Below, in pieces: positions 34,083 through 41,891 of a stretch of DNA of 64,000 nt. Source of the stretch: Alteromonas salexigens (GTDB taxonomy: Bacteria > Pseudomonadota > Gammaproteobacteria > Enterobacterales > Alteromonadaceae). Location of the stretch: NCBI RefSeq assembly GCF_025628895.1, contig NZ_JAOTJC010000004.1, positions 362,388 through 426,387 on the forward strand, written 5' to 3'. Position 1 is the first letter of the stretch, and each line of letters opens with the position of its first letter. Made by a program: the position numbers and the translations under genes. The notes beneath the pieces are model-generated. The model was not told the DNA's origin. It did no database searches and worked only from the letters and a program-made list of their open reading frames with translations.

Positions 34083-34803
34083 GGTTACTTCCTTTCTTTC
34101 TTAAGGCCAACAAGCCTACGATGAACGCCGCTATTGCCAGACCAAACCATTGAATGGCATAGCCCAGGTGTTTCTCAGGCGGCATGACCACCGGTGACCA
34201 TTGCCGTTTGAAACGGGGATCGTCACGGGTCAATACCACTACGTATGGCACCAACGGCATTTTTAGCAGTGTGCTTAAAAATTCTGGATCCAGCGCCTGT
34301 ATTCGCAACGGAAATTGGGCGGTGTCGGCGGTTTCTGTCACCATCGGGTTCTGTCCGGGTTTGGAGAGGACGCCGGCGAACGTGCGGCTTGTGCCTGCGA
34401 GGATAACCTCGGGTAAATACGCGCGCCGTTGCCCCGCTTTAATCCAGCCATAATTTACCAACACCCAACCGACGTCGGTGCGCACCGGCACTACAATATC
34501 GTAGCCCACCTGGCCCTCCACGACCCGGTTATCGAGATACATAATCCTCGCGGGATCGGGCGTGCCGTTAAACTGTACCTGCGTATCGCGAGGGTCGGTG
34601 ACCGCGCGTAATGCGTGGGTTAATGACATTGGCTCACCGGTGTGTTTTTGCGCTATGCTAGCCAGACGCCGTTCTTTTTGCGTCATGCGGTCGAGCTGCC
34701 AGAATCCCAGACCGGTCATAGCCGCAACCGCGATAAGAATTACACAAACAGCCAGTATTCGGGTTGGGGAACGATGCTGTATCACGCCGTGGGCAGACTC
34801 CAC
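34066..34803 (-). CDS. SURF1 family cytochrome oxidase assembly protein
   Basis: SURF1 (245 residues) helps insert heme A into subunit I of cytochrome oxidase. Both membrane helices are visible: one at about 15-33 and one near the end (AIQWFGLAIAAFIVGLLALR). Between them are the family's periplasmic signature blocks, e.g. GFWQLDRMTQK near 29 and YLDNRVVEGQVGYDIVVP. It is in the middle of the cox cluster, overlapping the downstream CxxxC gene by 17 nt. The DUF2909 gene faces away from it, 12 bp away. Confidence 0.92.
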   Translation of the reverse strand: MESAHGVIQHRSPTRILAVCVILIAVAAMTGLGFWQLDRMTQKERRLASIAQKHTGEPMSLTHALRAVTDPRDTQVQFNGTPDPARIMYLDNRVVEGQVGYDIVVPVRTDVGWVLVNYGWIKAGQRRAYLPEVILAGTSRTFAGVLSKPGQNPMVTETADTAQFPLRIQALDPEFLSTLLKMPLVPYVVVLTRDDPRFKRQWSPVVMPPEKHLGYAIQWFGLAIAAFIVGLLALRKKGSNHDTSA

Positions 34804-34815
34804 CTAAGGTAAAAT

Positions 34816-35025
34816 ATGATTATAAAAATTATTCTTGTTGCGCTACTTATCTATATGATAGTTAACTTGTTTATGGCCATGCGGATCATGATGAAAGGGC
34901 AGACCAATGGGGAGCCAATGAGCAAGTTTATTGGTCGCCGGGTGCTGACTTCGGTGATCATTGTCGGCCTGATTTTGCTTGCCTTTGCCACCGGTCTAAT
35001 CACGCCGAATCCCCGCCCGTATTAA
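34816..35025 (+). CDS. DUF2909 family twin-helix membrane protein
   Basis: A 69-residue protein with two membrane helices (about 2-23 and 46-64) and a short polar loop (MKGQTNGEPMSKFIGRR). It matches the DUF2909 family, whose genes sit inside cox clusters, on the strand opposite to the oxidase genes here. The function is unknown; a role in oxidase assembly is inferred from position. A hairpin overlaps its stop codon and faces the end of coxC. Confidence 0.82.
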   Translation: MIIKIILVALLIYMIVNLFMAMRIMMKGQTNGEPMSKFIGRRVLTSVIIVGLILLAFATGLITPNPRPY

Positions 35026-35032
35026 CGGGCGG
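35013..35032. terminator. Hairpin between converging DUF2909 and coxC genes
   Basis: A 7-bp stem CCGCCCG/CGGGCGG (35013-35019, 35026-35032) that includes the DUF2909 stop codon in its loop. No T-run follows. Confidence 0.45.
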
Positions 35033-35047
35033 AGATACACGCGGTAG

Positions 35048-35926
35048 TTACAGTACGTACACGAACAGGAACAGCATCACCCACACTACATCAACAAAGT
35101 GCCAGTACCAGCTACCGGCCTGAAACGCAAAGTGGTTGTCAGGTGTAAAGTGGCCCTTGATGACCCGCAAGAACAACACCACCAGAATAATCGTACCCAG
35201 CGTCACGTGCATACCGTGGAAACCGGTCAGCATAAAGAAGGTGTTACCGTAAATCCCGGAGTCCAGCATCAGCCCTAATTCCTGATACGCGTGGATATAC
35301 TCTTCCACCTGCAGAAACAGGAAAATCACACCCAACAGGATCGTGGCGCCAAGCATGGTGGTTAGCTGCTTGCGCTTGTTCTGCTCCAGTCCCACGTGCG
35401 CAAAATGCAAGGTGACGGAGGAGATCAACAGAATAATGGTATTAATGGTGGGCAGGCCCGCCGCACTCATTTGTTGCGTGGTGGTGCCGCCAGGGGTGGT
35501 AACCAGTGGCCACATCGCTTCAAAGGCCGGCCACAGCACTTCATTGGTCATGGCATTATTGGAGGCGCCGCCCAGCCAGGGTACCGAGATAAACCGGGCA
35601 TAAAACAGCGCGCCGAAGAACGCGGCAAAAAACATCACTTCCGAGAAAATAAACCAGCTCATGCCCTGCCGGTACGACCGGCCAAGCTGATCGCTGTATA
35701 AGCCACTCATCGACTCATCAATCTGGTTTTTAAACCAGCCAAAGAGCATCACCAGTAACGTAATAATGCCCACCGTCAGCACGATGCCGCCGTAGCCTTC
35801 CTCGCCCTGGGTAGATTCAATGACAAAATTACCTGCGCCAACCGCAATCAGGAACAACGCCACGGCACCGACAATAGGCCATGGACTCTGGGCGGGTACA
35901 TAATACTTTTCATATTCTTGCTGCAT
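35048..35926 (-). CDS. coxC: Cytochrome c oxidase subunit III
   Basis: A seven-helix membrane subunit of the aa3-type oxidase (292 residues) that stabilises subunit I. The conserved elements are WFIFSEVMFFAAFFGALFYAR, HGMHVTLG and the closing FHFVDVVWVMLF-type helix (WYWHFVDVVWVMLFLFVYV). Start and stop positions fit the family. It is preceded by ctaG at 24 bp. Confidence 0.95.
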   Translation of the reverse strand: MQQEYEKYYVPAQSPWPIVGAVALFLIAVGAGNFVIESTQGEEGYGGIVLTVGIITLLVMLFGWFKNQIDESMSGLYSDQLGRSYRQGMSWFIFSEVMFFAAFFGALFYARFISVPWLGGASNNAMTNEVLWPAFEAMWPLVTTPGGTTTQQMSAAGLPTINTIILLISSVTLHFAHVGLEQNKRKQLTTMLGATILLGVIFLFLQVEEYIHAYQELGLMLDSGIYGNTFFMLTGFHGMHVTLGTIILVVLFLRVIKGHFTPDNHFAFQAGSWYWHFVDVVWVMLFLFVYVL

Positions 35927-35950
35927 AACCGTCTCCTTCTCCCTTCTGTG

Positions 35951-36541
35951 TTATTTTCCGCTTTCCGGTTGTTGCGTCATAAAGGGATTTGCTTGTGTAT
36001 CGAGGTCATCAGCCCGGGCCGTGACATCGTATAAGGTGTACTGCACTGTAAAGTAGTGAATGTCTTCAGGTAATTGGGGGTCTACGTAGAACTGCATTGG
36101 CATGTAGGCCTCCTGCCCTGCACTCAGCGGCTGCTGATTAAAGCAGAAACATTCGGTTTTATTCAGATAGAGCGCAGCGAGCCCCGGTGACACCGAGGGG
36201 ATCGCCTGGGCAACTATATTGCCACTGGCAGGGTTGCGCACATAAAACGACACCGTATTCAGTTCGCCGGGATGGACTTTCACGCGCTTGGTTTCCGCAC
36301 GAAACTCCCATGGCATACCGGTATTCGTACGGGTGATAAACTCCACCGTAATTTCCCGGCTTTCGTCTATCTCCACTGCTTCGTAGGCGGCCGCACTATT
36401 GCGGGTTTTGCCGTTGATGCCGGTGATGTCGCAGAACACGTCATATAAAGGCACCAGCGCAAAACCAAAGCCGAACATACCAATAACAATGACCACCAGC
36501 TTCAGCACCATGTTGCGATTTTGGTTGTTCTTTTGTGTCAT
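35951..36541 (-). CDS. ctaG: Cytochrome c oxidase assembly protein CtaG (Cox11)
   Basis: Delivers copper to the CuB site of subunit I. It has 196 residues: one N-terminal membrane helix (about 12-32), then a periplasmic immunoglobulin-like domain. The copper-binding cysteines are Cys131 and Cys133 in TECFCFNQQ, and a conserved cysteine follows the membrane helix (YDVFC, Cys37). The gene lies between coxA and coxC, as is usual. Confidence 0.95.
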   Translation of the reverse strand: MTQKNNQNRNMVLKLVVIVIGMFGFGFALVPLYDVFCDITGINGKTRNSAAAYEAVEIDESREITVEFITRTNTGMPWEFRAETKRVKVHPGELNTVSFYVRNPASGNIVAQAIPSVSPGLAALYLNKTECFCFNQQPLSAGQEAYMPMQFYVDPQLPEDIHYFTVQYTLYDVTARADDLDTQANPFMTQQPESGK

Positions 36542-36556
36542 CGGTACGCTCCTGGG

Positions 36557-38170
36557 TTACTTCACGACCGGCGGTGTTTCAAACGTATGGTATGGCGCAG
36601 GCGAGGGGATTTCCCACTCAAGTCCTTCGGCACCTTCCCATACCTGATCCGACACCGGCTCACCTTCTTTCTTGCACGCTTTAATCAGCAGCGCCAGGAA
36701 GATGAATTGCGACAGCCCGAAGGCAAACCCACCAATACTGATCCACTGGTTAAAATCGGCAAACTGTAGTGAGTAATCCGGGATCCGTCGTGGCATACCC
36801 GCCAGGCCGACGAAGTGCATCGGGAAGAACAGTAAGTTCACCGAAATCAATGAGCACCAGAAGTGCCACTTGGCCAGCGTCACGTCAAACATCTTACCGG
36901 TCCATTTGGGCAGCCAGTAATACACCGCGGCCATGATGGAGAAGATTGCGCCGGTAACCAGCACATAATGGAAATGGGCCACCACAAAGTAAGTGTCGTG
37001 ATACTGGAAGTCTACCGGGGTAATCGCCAGCATCAGTCCGGACAGGCCACCAATGGTAAACAGCACGATGAAGGCGATGGCAAATAACATAGGCACTTCG
37101 AAGCTCAGCGACCCCCGCCACATAGTGGCGACCCAGTTAAATACTTTCACCCCGGTTGGCACCGAAATGAGCATGGTGGCAAACATGAAGAACATTTCCG
37201 CAAAGAGCGGCATCCCCGTAGTAAACATGTGGTGGGCCCATACGATGAACGACAGCAGGGCGATAGACGCAGTGGCATAGACCATAGACGCGTAGCCGAA
37301 CAGCCGTTTTCGGGCAAAGGTGGGGACAATGTGCGAGATAATGCCGAAGGCCGGCAATATCATGATGTATACCTCGGGGTGACCGAAGAACCAGAAAATA
37401 TGCTGGAACATCACCGGGTCGCCGCCGCCTGCGGCATCGAAGAAGCTGGTGCCAAAGAATTTATCGGTCAGCACCATGGTCACCGCCCCGGCCAGAACAG
37501 GCATAACGGCAATCAGCAGAAACGCCGTGATCAGCCAGGTCCAAACGAACAGCGGCATTTTCATCCAGGTCATACCCGGCGCACGCATGTTGAAGATAGT
37601 AACAATGACATTGATAGCCCCCATGATGGAGCTAATACCCATGATGTGTACCGAGAACACAAACAGCGCTGTGCTGTCTCCACTGTAGGTGGTGGAGAGC
37701 GGAGCATAGAAGGTCCAGCCGAAGGCCGGGCCGCCGCCTTCCACAAACAGCGACGACAATAAGATCAGAAAGGCGAACGGCAGGATCCAGAAACTCCAGT
37801 TGTTCATTCTGGGTAATGCCATATCTGGCGCCCCAATCATCATGGGCACCAGCCAGTTTGCCAGCCCGGTAAAGGCGGGCATAACCGCACCGAATACCAT
37901 GATAAGGCCATGTACGGTGGTCATCTGGTTAAAGAAATTGGGATCCACGATTTGCAGACCGGGCTGAAACAGTTCGGCCCGGATAACCATGGCCATAGCG
38001 CCGCCCACCAAAAACATGATAAACGCAAACCACAGATACAGGGTGCCAATATCTTTATGGTTGGTGGTAAACAACCAGCGGGTTATGCCTTTGGGAATAT
38101 GGTGATCGTGGTGCTCGTCGTGTCCATGCGCCGCGTCATCCGGGGTCATTACATCGGTAGCTTTACTCAT
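36557..38170 (-). CDS. coxA: Cytochrome c oxidase subunit I (aa3-type)
   Basis: The catalytic subunit of the heme-copper oxidase (537 residues, 12 helices). Ligands seen: His87 and His401 for heme a, His264 with the cross-linked Tyr268 (HPEVY) and His313/His314 for CuB, and His399 for heme a3. The glutamate in HPEVY and the K-channel lysine/threonine region are of the A-type. A histidine-rich N-terminus ([14 protein letters not shown]) is typical of marine gammaproteobacterial CoxA. The gene is separated from coxB by 9 bp. Confidence 0.96.
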   Translation of the reverse strand: MSKATDVMTPDDAAHGHDEHHDHHIPKGITRWLFTTNHKDIGTLYLWFAFIMFLVGGAMAMVIRAELFQPGLQIVDPNFFNQMTTVHGLIMVFGAVMPAFTGLANWLVPMMIGAPDMALPRMNNWSFWILPFAFLILLSSLFVEGGGPAFGWTFYAPLSTTYSGDSTALFVFSVHIMGISSIMGAINVIVTIFNMRAPGMTWMKMPLFVWTWLITAFLLIAVMPVLAGAVTMVLTDKFFGTSFFDAAGGGDPVMFQHIFWFFGHPEVYIMILPAFGIISHIVPTFARKRLFGYASMVYATASIALLSFIVWAHHMFTTGMPLFAEMFFMFATMLISVPTGVKVFNWVATMWRGSLSFEVPMLFAIAFIVLFTIGGLSGLMLAITPVDFQYHDTYFVVAHFHYVLVTGAIFSIMAAVYYWLPKWTGKMFDVTLAKWHFWCSLISVNLLFFPMHFVGLAGMPRRIPDYSLQFADFNQWISIGGFAFGLSQFIFLALLIKACKKEGEPVSDQVWEGAEGLEWEIPSPAPYHTFETPPVVK

Positions 38171-38179
38171 GACACTCTC

Positions 38180-39346
38180 CTATTGTCCGGTGGCGACAGC
38201 GTTAACATCTTTAGGCTGCACGATATCGCCGGTGTTGTTGCCCCAAGCGTTGCGTTCGTAGGTCACAACCGCCGCCACTTCTTTCAGGCTCAGCATTTTG
38301 CCGAATGCCTGCATGGCGGTGCCGGTTTTGCCGTTAAGCACAATATCTATGTGGGCGGTCTGGTCTTCCAGTACCATTTCACTGCCTTTCAGCGCCGGGA
38401 AGACCCCTTTCAGGCCTTCACCGTTTGGCATGTGACAGGCCGCGCAGGTGGCGTTATATACCCGTTCCCCTTCGGCCATGAGCTCCTCCATGGACATGCT
38501 CATAGACAGTAACCGCTGTTCTTCTTCACGGGCTTTCTGCTGAATGGCTTCCTGTTCGGCGACCCAGGCTTCATATTCCGCCGGCTCCTTGGCAATCACC
38601 ACCACCGGCATAAAGCCGTGATCTTTGCCGCATAGTTCTGCACATTGCCCGCGGTACACACCCGGCTCATTCACTTTCGTCCAGGCTTCGTTAATAAAGC
38701 CGGGATTAGCATCTTTTTTCACTGCAAAGTCTGGCACCCACCAGGAGTGGATCACGTCATCAGAGGTGATCAGGAACCGCACTTTCTGGCCGGTTGGGAT
38801 CACCAGCGGGCGGTCGACTTCCAACAGATAGTTTTCGCCTTTGGCAAAGCGATTGTCGATTTGCTCACGGGGAGTGGCCATGAGGGAGTAAAACTCCACA
38901 TCGCGGTCCATGTACTTATAGTGCCATTTCCACTGCGAGCCGGTGACCAGCACAGTCATATCCGGCTCCGAGGTGTCTTCCATCGCGATGAGGGTATTGG
39001 CGGCTGGTACGGCCATAAAGATAAGGATGAGAAAGGGCACGACTGTCCAGGCGATTTCTACTTTCACGCTTTCGTGAAAGTTAGCCGGCTTTGCGCCCCG
39101 TGACTTGCGGTGCAGATACATCGACGCGAACATCACCCCGAATACCACTACTGCTATCACTACACAAATCGCGAACATCAACATATGCAGGTCATACACC
39201 TGGCCGCTGATATCAGTCACGCCTCGCCGTAAGTTCAGCGAAGAATTTTCCGATGCAGTGGCTGCATCAGCCAGCGCACTTGCACTGAAAAGCCATGTCG
39301 TTAGCGTTCCCACAACTATCGAAACGTAATTCGTAAGTCGTTTCAC
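38180..39346 (-). CDS. coxB: Cytochrome c oxidase subunit II with C-terminal cytochrome c domain
   Basis: Accepts electrons from a donor at the dinuclear CuA centre and passes them to subunit I. It has 388 residues: signal peptide (about 1-27), two membrane helices (about 54-77 and 100-118), a cupredoxin domain with CuA ligands His200, Cys235, Cys239, His243 and Met246, then a fused cytochrome c domain with the heme site CAACH at 301-305. The fusion is the caa3-like arrangement. The start is a GTG with a GGAGGTG site. It is the first gene of the oxidase operon. Confidence 0.94.
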   Translation of the reverse strand: MKRLTNYVSIVVGTLTTWLFSASALADAATASENSSLNLRRGVTDISGQVYDLHMLMFAICVVIAVVVFGVMFASMYLHRKSRGAKPANFHESVKVEIAWTVVPFLILIFMAVPAANTLIAMEDTSEPDMTVLVTGSQWKWHYKYMDRDVEFYSLMATPREQIDNRFAKGENYLLEVDRPLVIPTGQKVRFLITSDDVIHSWWVPDFAVKKDANPGFINEAWTKVNEPGVYRGQCAELCGKDHGFMPVVVIAKEPAEYEAWVAEQEAIQQKAREEEQRLLSMSMSMEELMAEGERVYNATCAACHMPNGEGLKGVFPALKGSEMVLEDQTAHIDIVLNGKTGTAMQAFGKMLSLKEVAAVVTYERNAWGNNTGDIVQPKDVNAVATGQ

Positions 39347-39599
39347 TCAGCACCTCCGTGATGGAATGCGCTTGCGGCCAACTGCTGACAGCCGTTCACA
39401 GTCCATGAGTTAGGGTAAACACGTCGCCTTAGTAAATTATTATGCTGGCGCGTGTTATTTTATTGTTAATGAGTGTATAAGAATTACGCAATAATTTCGG
39501 CGCGTCTAGTCTTTTCTTAGAAAAACTCTACGGACTGCACATTTTTTGACCAAACAAACTGTTATAACGGCTATTCCTACCGCCCCGTAAAAAAATGCT

Positions 39600-39902
39600 T
39601 ATGTAGCATGCTGTTACCAGTCACGAATACCAGAGTGAAAATGGAAGCGCGGGAAATTCAGTTTCTGCTTTCGGTTAAATCTTCGCCACCCCAGTGGGGA
39701 AACAGCATTGCGGCACCATTCTGGTGCATGAAATTAACAAGACGAGGGTTGGCTTGTCAGGAGCGGAGGACGGACCACCCGACGCGACCAGGCCAGGGTA
39801 ACTCACCTCTGTCGAGGCTAACGTGGGCGCCGATGAAATGAGGGTCAAACATCATCACAACCAAATTCAGCGTACAAAAAAACGGCCTTAAGGCCGTTTT
39901 TT
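39600..39902 (+). ncRNA. Candidate structured small RNA ending at the lexA-side terminator
   Basis: Four short hairpins follow each other: CCCC/GGGG (39689-39699), GCACCA/TGGTGC (39713-39727), ACAAG/CTTGT (39737-39757) and CCTC/GAGG (39806-39817). Between them lies a cluster of four GGA triplets in 15 nt (39760-39774). The stretch ends in a strong terminator at 39876-39902. The 5' end is not defined. The terminator is needed for lexA in any case, and short hairpins arise by chance, so this is only a candidate. Confidence 0.35.
39876..39902. terminator. Bidirectional rho-independent terminator after lexA
   Basis: A palindromic stem ACGGCC/GGCCGT with loop TTAA, flanked by seven A (39876-39882) and six T (39897-39902). 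It terminates lexA on the minus strand and anything transcribed from the left on the plus strand. Confidence 0.92.
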
Positions 39903-39919
39903 GTGCGAACTGGGTAAAA

Positions 39920-40543
39920 TCACATCCAATCTGCGTTACGGATAACCCCTACGGCGATCCCTTCGATAGCAAAAGGTTCATTTGCCAGATCGACCTTAAT
40001 AGGTGAGAACTCTTCGTTCTCAGCATGCAGCAACACTTCCCGGCCACGTTTTTCAAGCCGTTTTACAGTCACATCTTCATCTACCCGAGCGACCACTACC
40101 TGACCATTATGCACATCGGTGGTACGATGCACTGCCAGTAAGTCACCATCAAGAATTCCGATGTTTTTCATACTCATACCGTTAACCCGTAACAGGAAGT
40201 CGGCATGCGGATGGAATAACGCAGGATCCACTTTGTAATGTTGCTCGACGTGCTCCTGCGCGAGAATAGGTTCGCCGGCCGCGACCCGACCCACCAGTGG
40301 CAATCCTTCTTCTTCATTAGCAGCCTCTTCCGCCATGGTCAGGCGAATGCCCCGGGAGGTGCCAGGCAGAATTTCAATCACCCCTTTACGAGCCAGTGCT
40401 TTTAGGTGTTCCTCTGCCGCATTGGCAGATTTGAACCCCAGTTGGCGTGCGATCTCGGCGCGGGTGGGCGGCATACCGGTTTCCTGCATCGTCGTTTTGA
40501 TGAGTTCCAGTACTTCAGTTTGTCGGGCGGTAAGTGGACGCAT
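39920..40543 (-). CDS. lexA: SOS response repressor and protease LexA
   Basis: Repressor of the SOS regulon that cleaves itself when RecA filaments form. It has 207 residues: N-terminal winged helix-turn-helix ([27 protein letters not shown]), self-cleavage site Ala89-Gly90 in VAAGEP, catalytic Ser124 (NGMSMKNIG) and Lys161 (TVKRLEK). A perfect LexA box lies just ahead of the start, so it controls itself. Terminator at 39876-39902. Unlike E. coli, dinF does not follow. Confidence 0.96.
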   Translation of the reverse strand: MRPLTARQTEVLELIKTTMQETGMPPTRAEIARQLGFKSANAAEEHLKALARKGVIEILPGTSRGIRLTMAEEAANEEEGLPLVGRVAAGEPILAQEHVEQHYKVDPALFHPHADFLLRVNGMSMKNIGILDGDLLAVHRTTDVHNGQVVVARVDEDVTVKRLEKRGREVLLHAENEEFSPIKVDLANEPFAIEGIAVGVIRNADWM

Positions 40544-40550
40544 ACACAGC

Positions 40551-40566
40551 CTGTTTTTCTATACAG
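40551..40566 (-). promoter_or_regulatory. LexA (SOS) box upstream of lexA
   Basis: Read on the minus strand it is CTGTATAGAAAAACAG, a perfect CTGT-N8-ACAG match, 8 bp ahead of the lexA start codon. Confidence 0.9.
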
Positions 40567-40569
40567 TTA

Positions 40570-40585
40570 GTGGAAGTATATACAG
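40570..40585 (-). promoter_or_regulatory. Second, degenerate LexA box upstream of lexA
   Basis: On the minus strand CTGTATATACTTCCAC keeps the left CTGT and the ATATAC spacer of LexA sites but not the ACAG half. It is 3 bp from the first box, similar to the tandem boxes of E. coli lexA. Confidence 0.55.
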
Positions 40586-40761
40586 CTGATATGAAATGGC
40601 AAGGATATGTTAGGCCTGATATTACAGCAGTTTTGCCCGCGCCCCTCAATGGTTGCCGTACTTCCGGGATAATGCCAATCTGAATTAACCACCGGCACGT
40701 AACAACTGCGAGTATATAAACGCCACCGATACTGACATCTGCAGCGAGGAATATATAAATT

Positions 40762-41220
40762 ATGTCTATCAGCTGTCGTCCCGCCACGCCTCGGGATCTC
40801 CCCGTATTAAACCGCTTTCAACGGGACATCATTCGCACTGAAGCGCCTTACATTAAAGGCCGTAAACACGATGACTACAGTTATTATGATCTGGGGGCGT
40901 TGCTGGAATCACCCCACGCCGAAATGGTTGTAGCCGAAATAGACAATACGGTAGTAGGCTCCGGCTATGTGCAGCAGCGGGCCTCCCGCCACTATTACCG
41001 CAACCCGCACCATGGTTACGTGGGCTTTATGTACACCTTACCCGCCTATCGGGGGCGCGGCGTGGCCAGGGCAGTACTGGCGTCGCTGGGACGCTGGGCT
41101 AAAGAACACGGCATGGATGAGTTGCGTCTGGAGGTATTTTCCGAAAATAACACTGCCATTAGCGCTTATGCCGCTGCGGGGTTTGAGGCCACCATGCTCA
41201 CCATGCGGCGCGCTATATAA
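40762..41220 (+). CDS. GNAT family N-acetyltransferase
   Basis: A 152-residue acetyltransferase of the GNAT fold. The acetyl-CoA loop is YRGRGVARAVLASLGRW (about 93-109) and the C-terminal block LEVFSENNTAISAYAAAGFE is typical. The substrate is unknown. A GAGGA ribosome site precedes the ATG. It stands divergent to lexA with 218 bp between, in which the SOS boxes lie close to lexA rather than to this gene. Confidence 0.85.
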   Translation: MSISCRPATPRDLPVLNRFQRDIIRTEAPYIKGRKHDDYSYYDLGALLESPHAEMVVAEIDNTVVGSGYVQQRASRHYYRNPHHGYVGFMYTLPAYRGRGVARAVLASLGRWAKEHGMDELRLEVFSENNTAISAYAAAGFEATMLTMRRAI

Positions 41221-41311
41221 CTGAAATCTATCAATGCGTTACCGTCATGGTATAGCAAAAACAGCCAATGCTGCTTACACTGTAGTGACGCTATAAATAC
41301 AGGACCTGGTC

Positions 41312-41797
41312 ATGCAGTTTCGCCGTTTTACCCCTTCACTCGCCGGCGAGTTCGATCGCATTAACCGCGAGTGGATCACTGAGATGTTTGAGCTGGAGCC
41401 CATCGACGAAGCGGTTATCAGCGACCCGCAAACCCATATTATCGATTGCGGCGGGTACATCTGGTTTGCCTGTAATGACAACGACGAGGTGGTGGGCACC
41501 TGCGCGTTGCACAGAAAGAAAAATGGCGTCTTTGAGCTGACTAAAATGGGTGTCAGTCGTCAGGCTCGCGGGCAAAAGGTGGGCGAAGCATTGTTAATGC
41601 ATGTGCTGGCTAAAGCCCAGGTGATCGCTTTTGACACCTTATTTCTACTCACTAATGCACGTTGCGAAACAGCTATTCATTTATATGAAAAAGCGGGCTT
41701 CGTGCATGATGACGCTATCATGCAGCAGTACGGCGGCGCATATGATCGTTGCGACGTGGCCATGCGCTATCGTCCACAGACCAGCCGCACTGCCTGA
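41312..41797 (+). CDS. GNAT family N-acetyltransferase
   Basis: A second acetyltransferase, 161 residues, unrelated in detail to its neighbour. The GNAT core is KMGVSRQARGQKVGEALL (about 74-91), where the acetyl-CoA loop is RQARGQKVG, and the region LTNARCETAIHLYEKAGF. No substrate can be inferred. It lies about 90 bp after the first GNAT gene and 94 bp before plsB, so the three may be read together, but there is no direct evidence. Confidence 0.83.
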   Translation: MQFRRFTPSLAGEFDRINREWITEMFELEPIDEAVISDPQTHIIDCGGYIWFACNDNDEVVGTCALHRKKNGVFELTKMGVSRQARGQKVGEALLMHVLAKAQVIAFDTLFLLTNARCETAIHLYEKAGFVHDDAIMQQYGGAYDRCDVAMRYRPQTSRTA

Positions 41798-41891
41798 TTT
41801 AGGGACACCAGAAAACCCGGCCAGCACAGGAATCACCCCTGACATGTGATACACTTCGCCGGTTTTCAGTTGCAATAGGACTACCAAATTC

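Larger units (their letters stand above)
39347..39919. other. Gene-free region between coxB and lexA (candidate small RNA, promoter of coxB)
   Basis: 573 bp without a convincing protein gene. On the coxB side (minus strand) a loose promoter is possible: TTAACA at 39464-39469 and CATAAT at 39439-39444, spacer 19. From about 39600 to 39902 a series of hairpins ends in a terminator (see separate entry). A plus-strand frame of 77 codons at 39608-39841 is rejected. Confidence 0.6.

Noticed and set aside
37229-37762. A 177-codon plus-strand frame opposite coxA
   Set aside because: It is antisense to the conserved subunit I gene; its His/Gly/Arg-rich sequence is a by-product of coxA codons.
39608-39841. 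A 77-codon plus-strand frame in the coxB-lexA gap
   Set aside because: No ribosome site, no family, odd composition; the region is better explained by hairpins. A minus-strand 23-codon frame (starting MHQNGAAML, about 39663-39729) looks protein-like but is too short to support.
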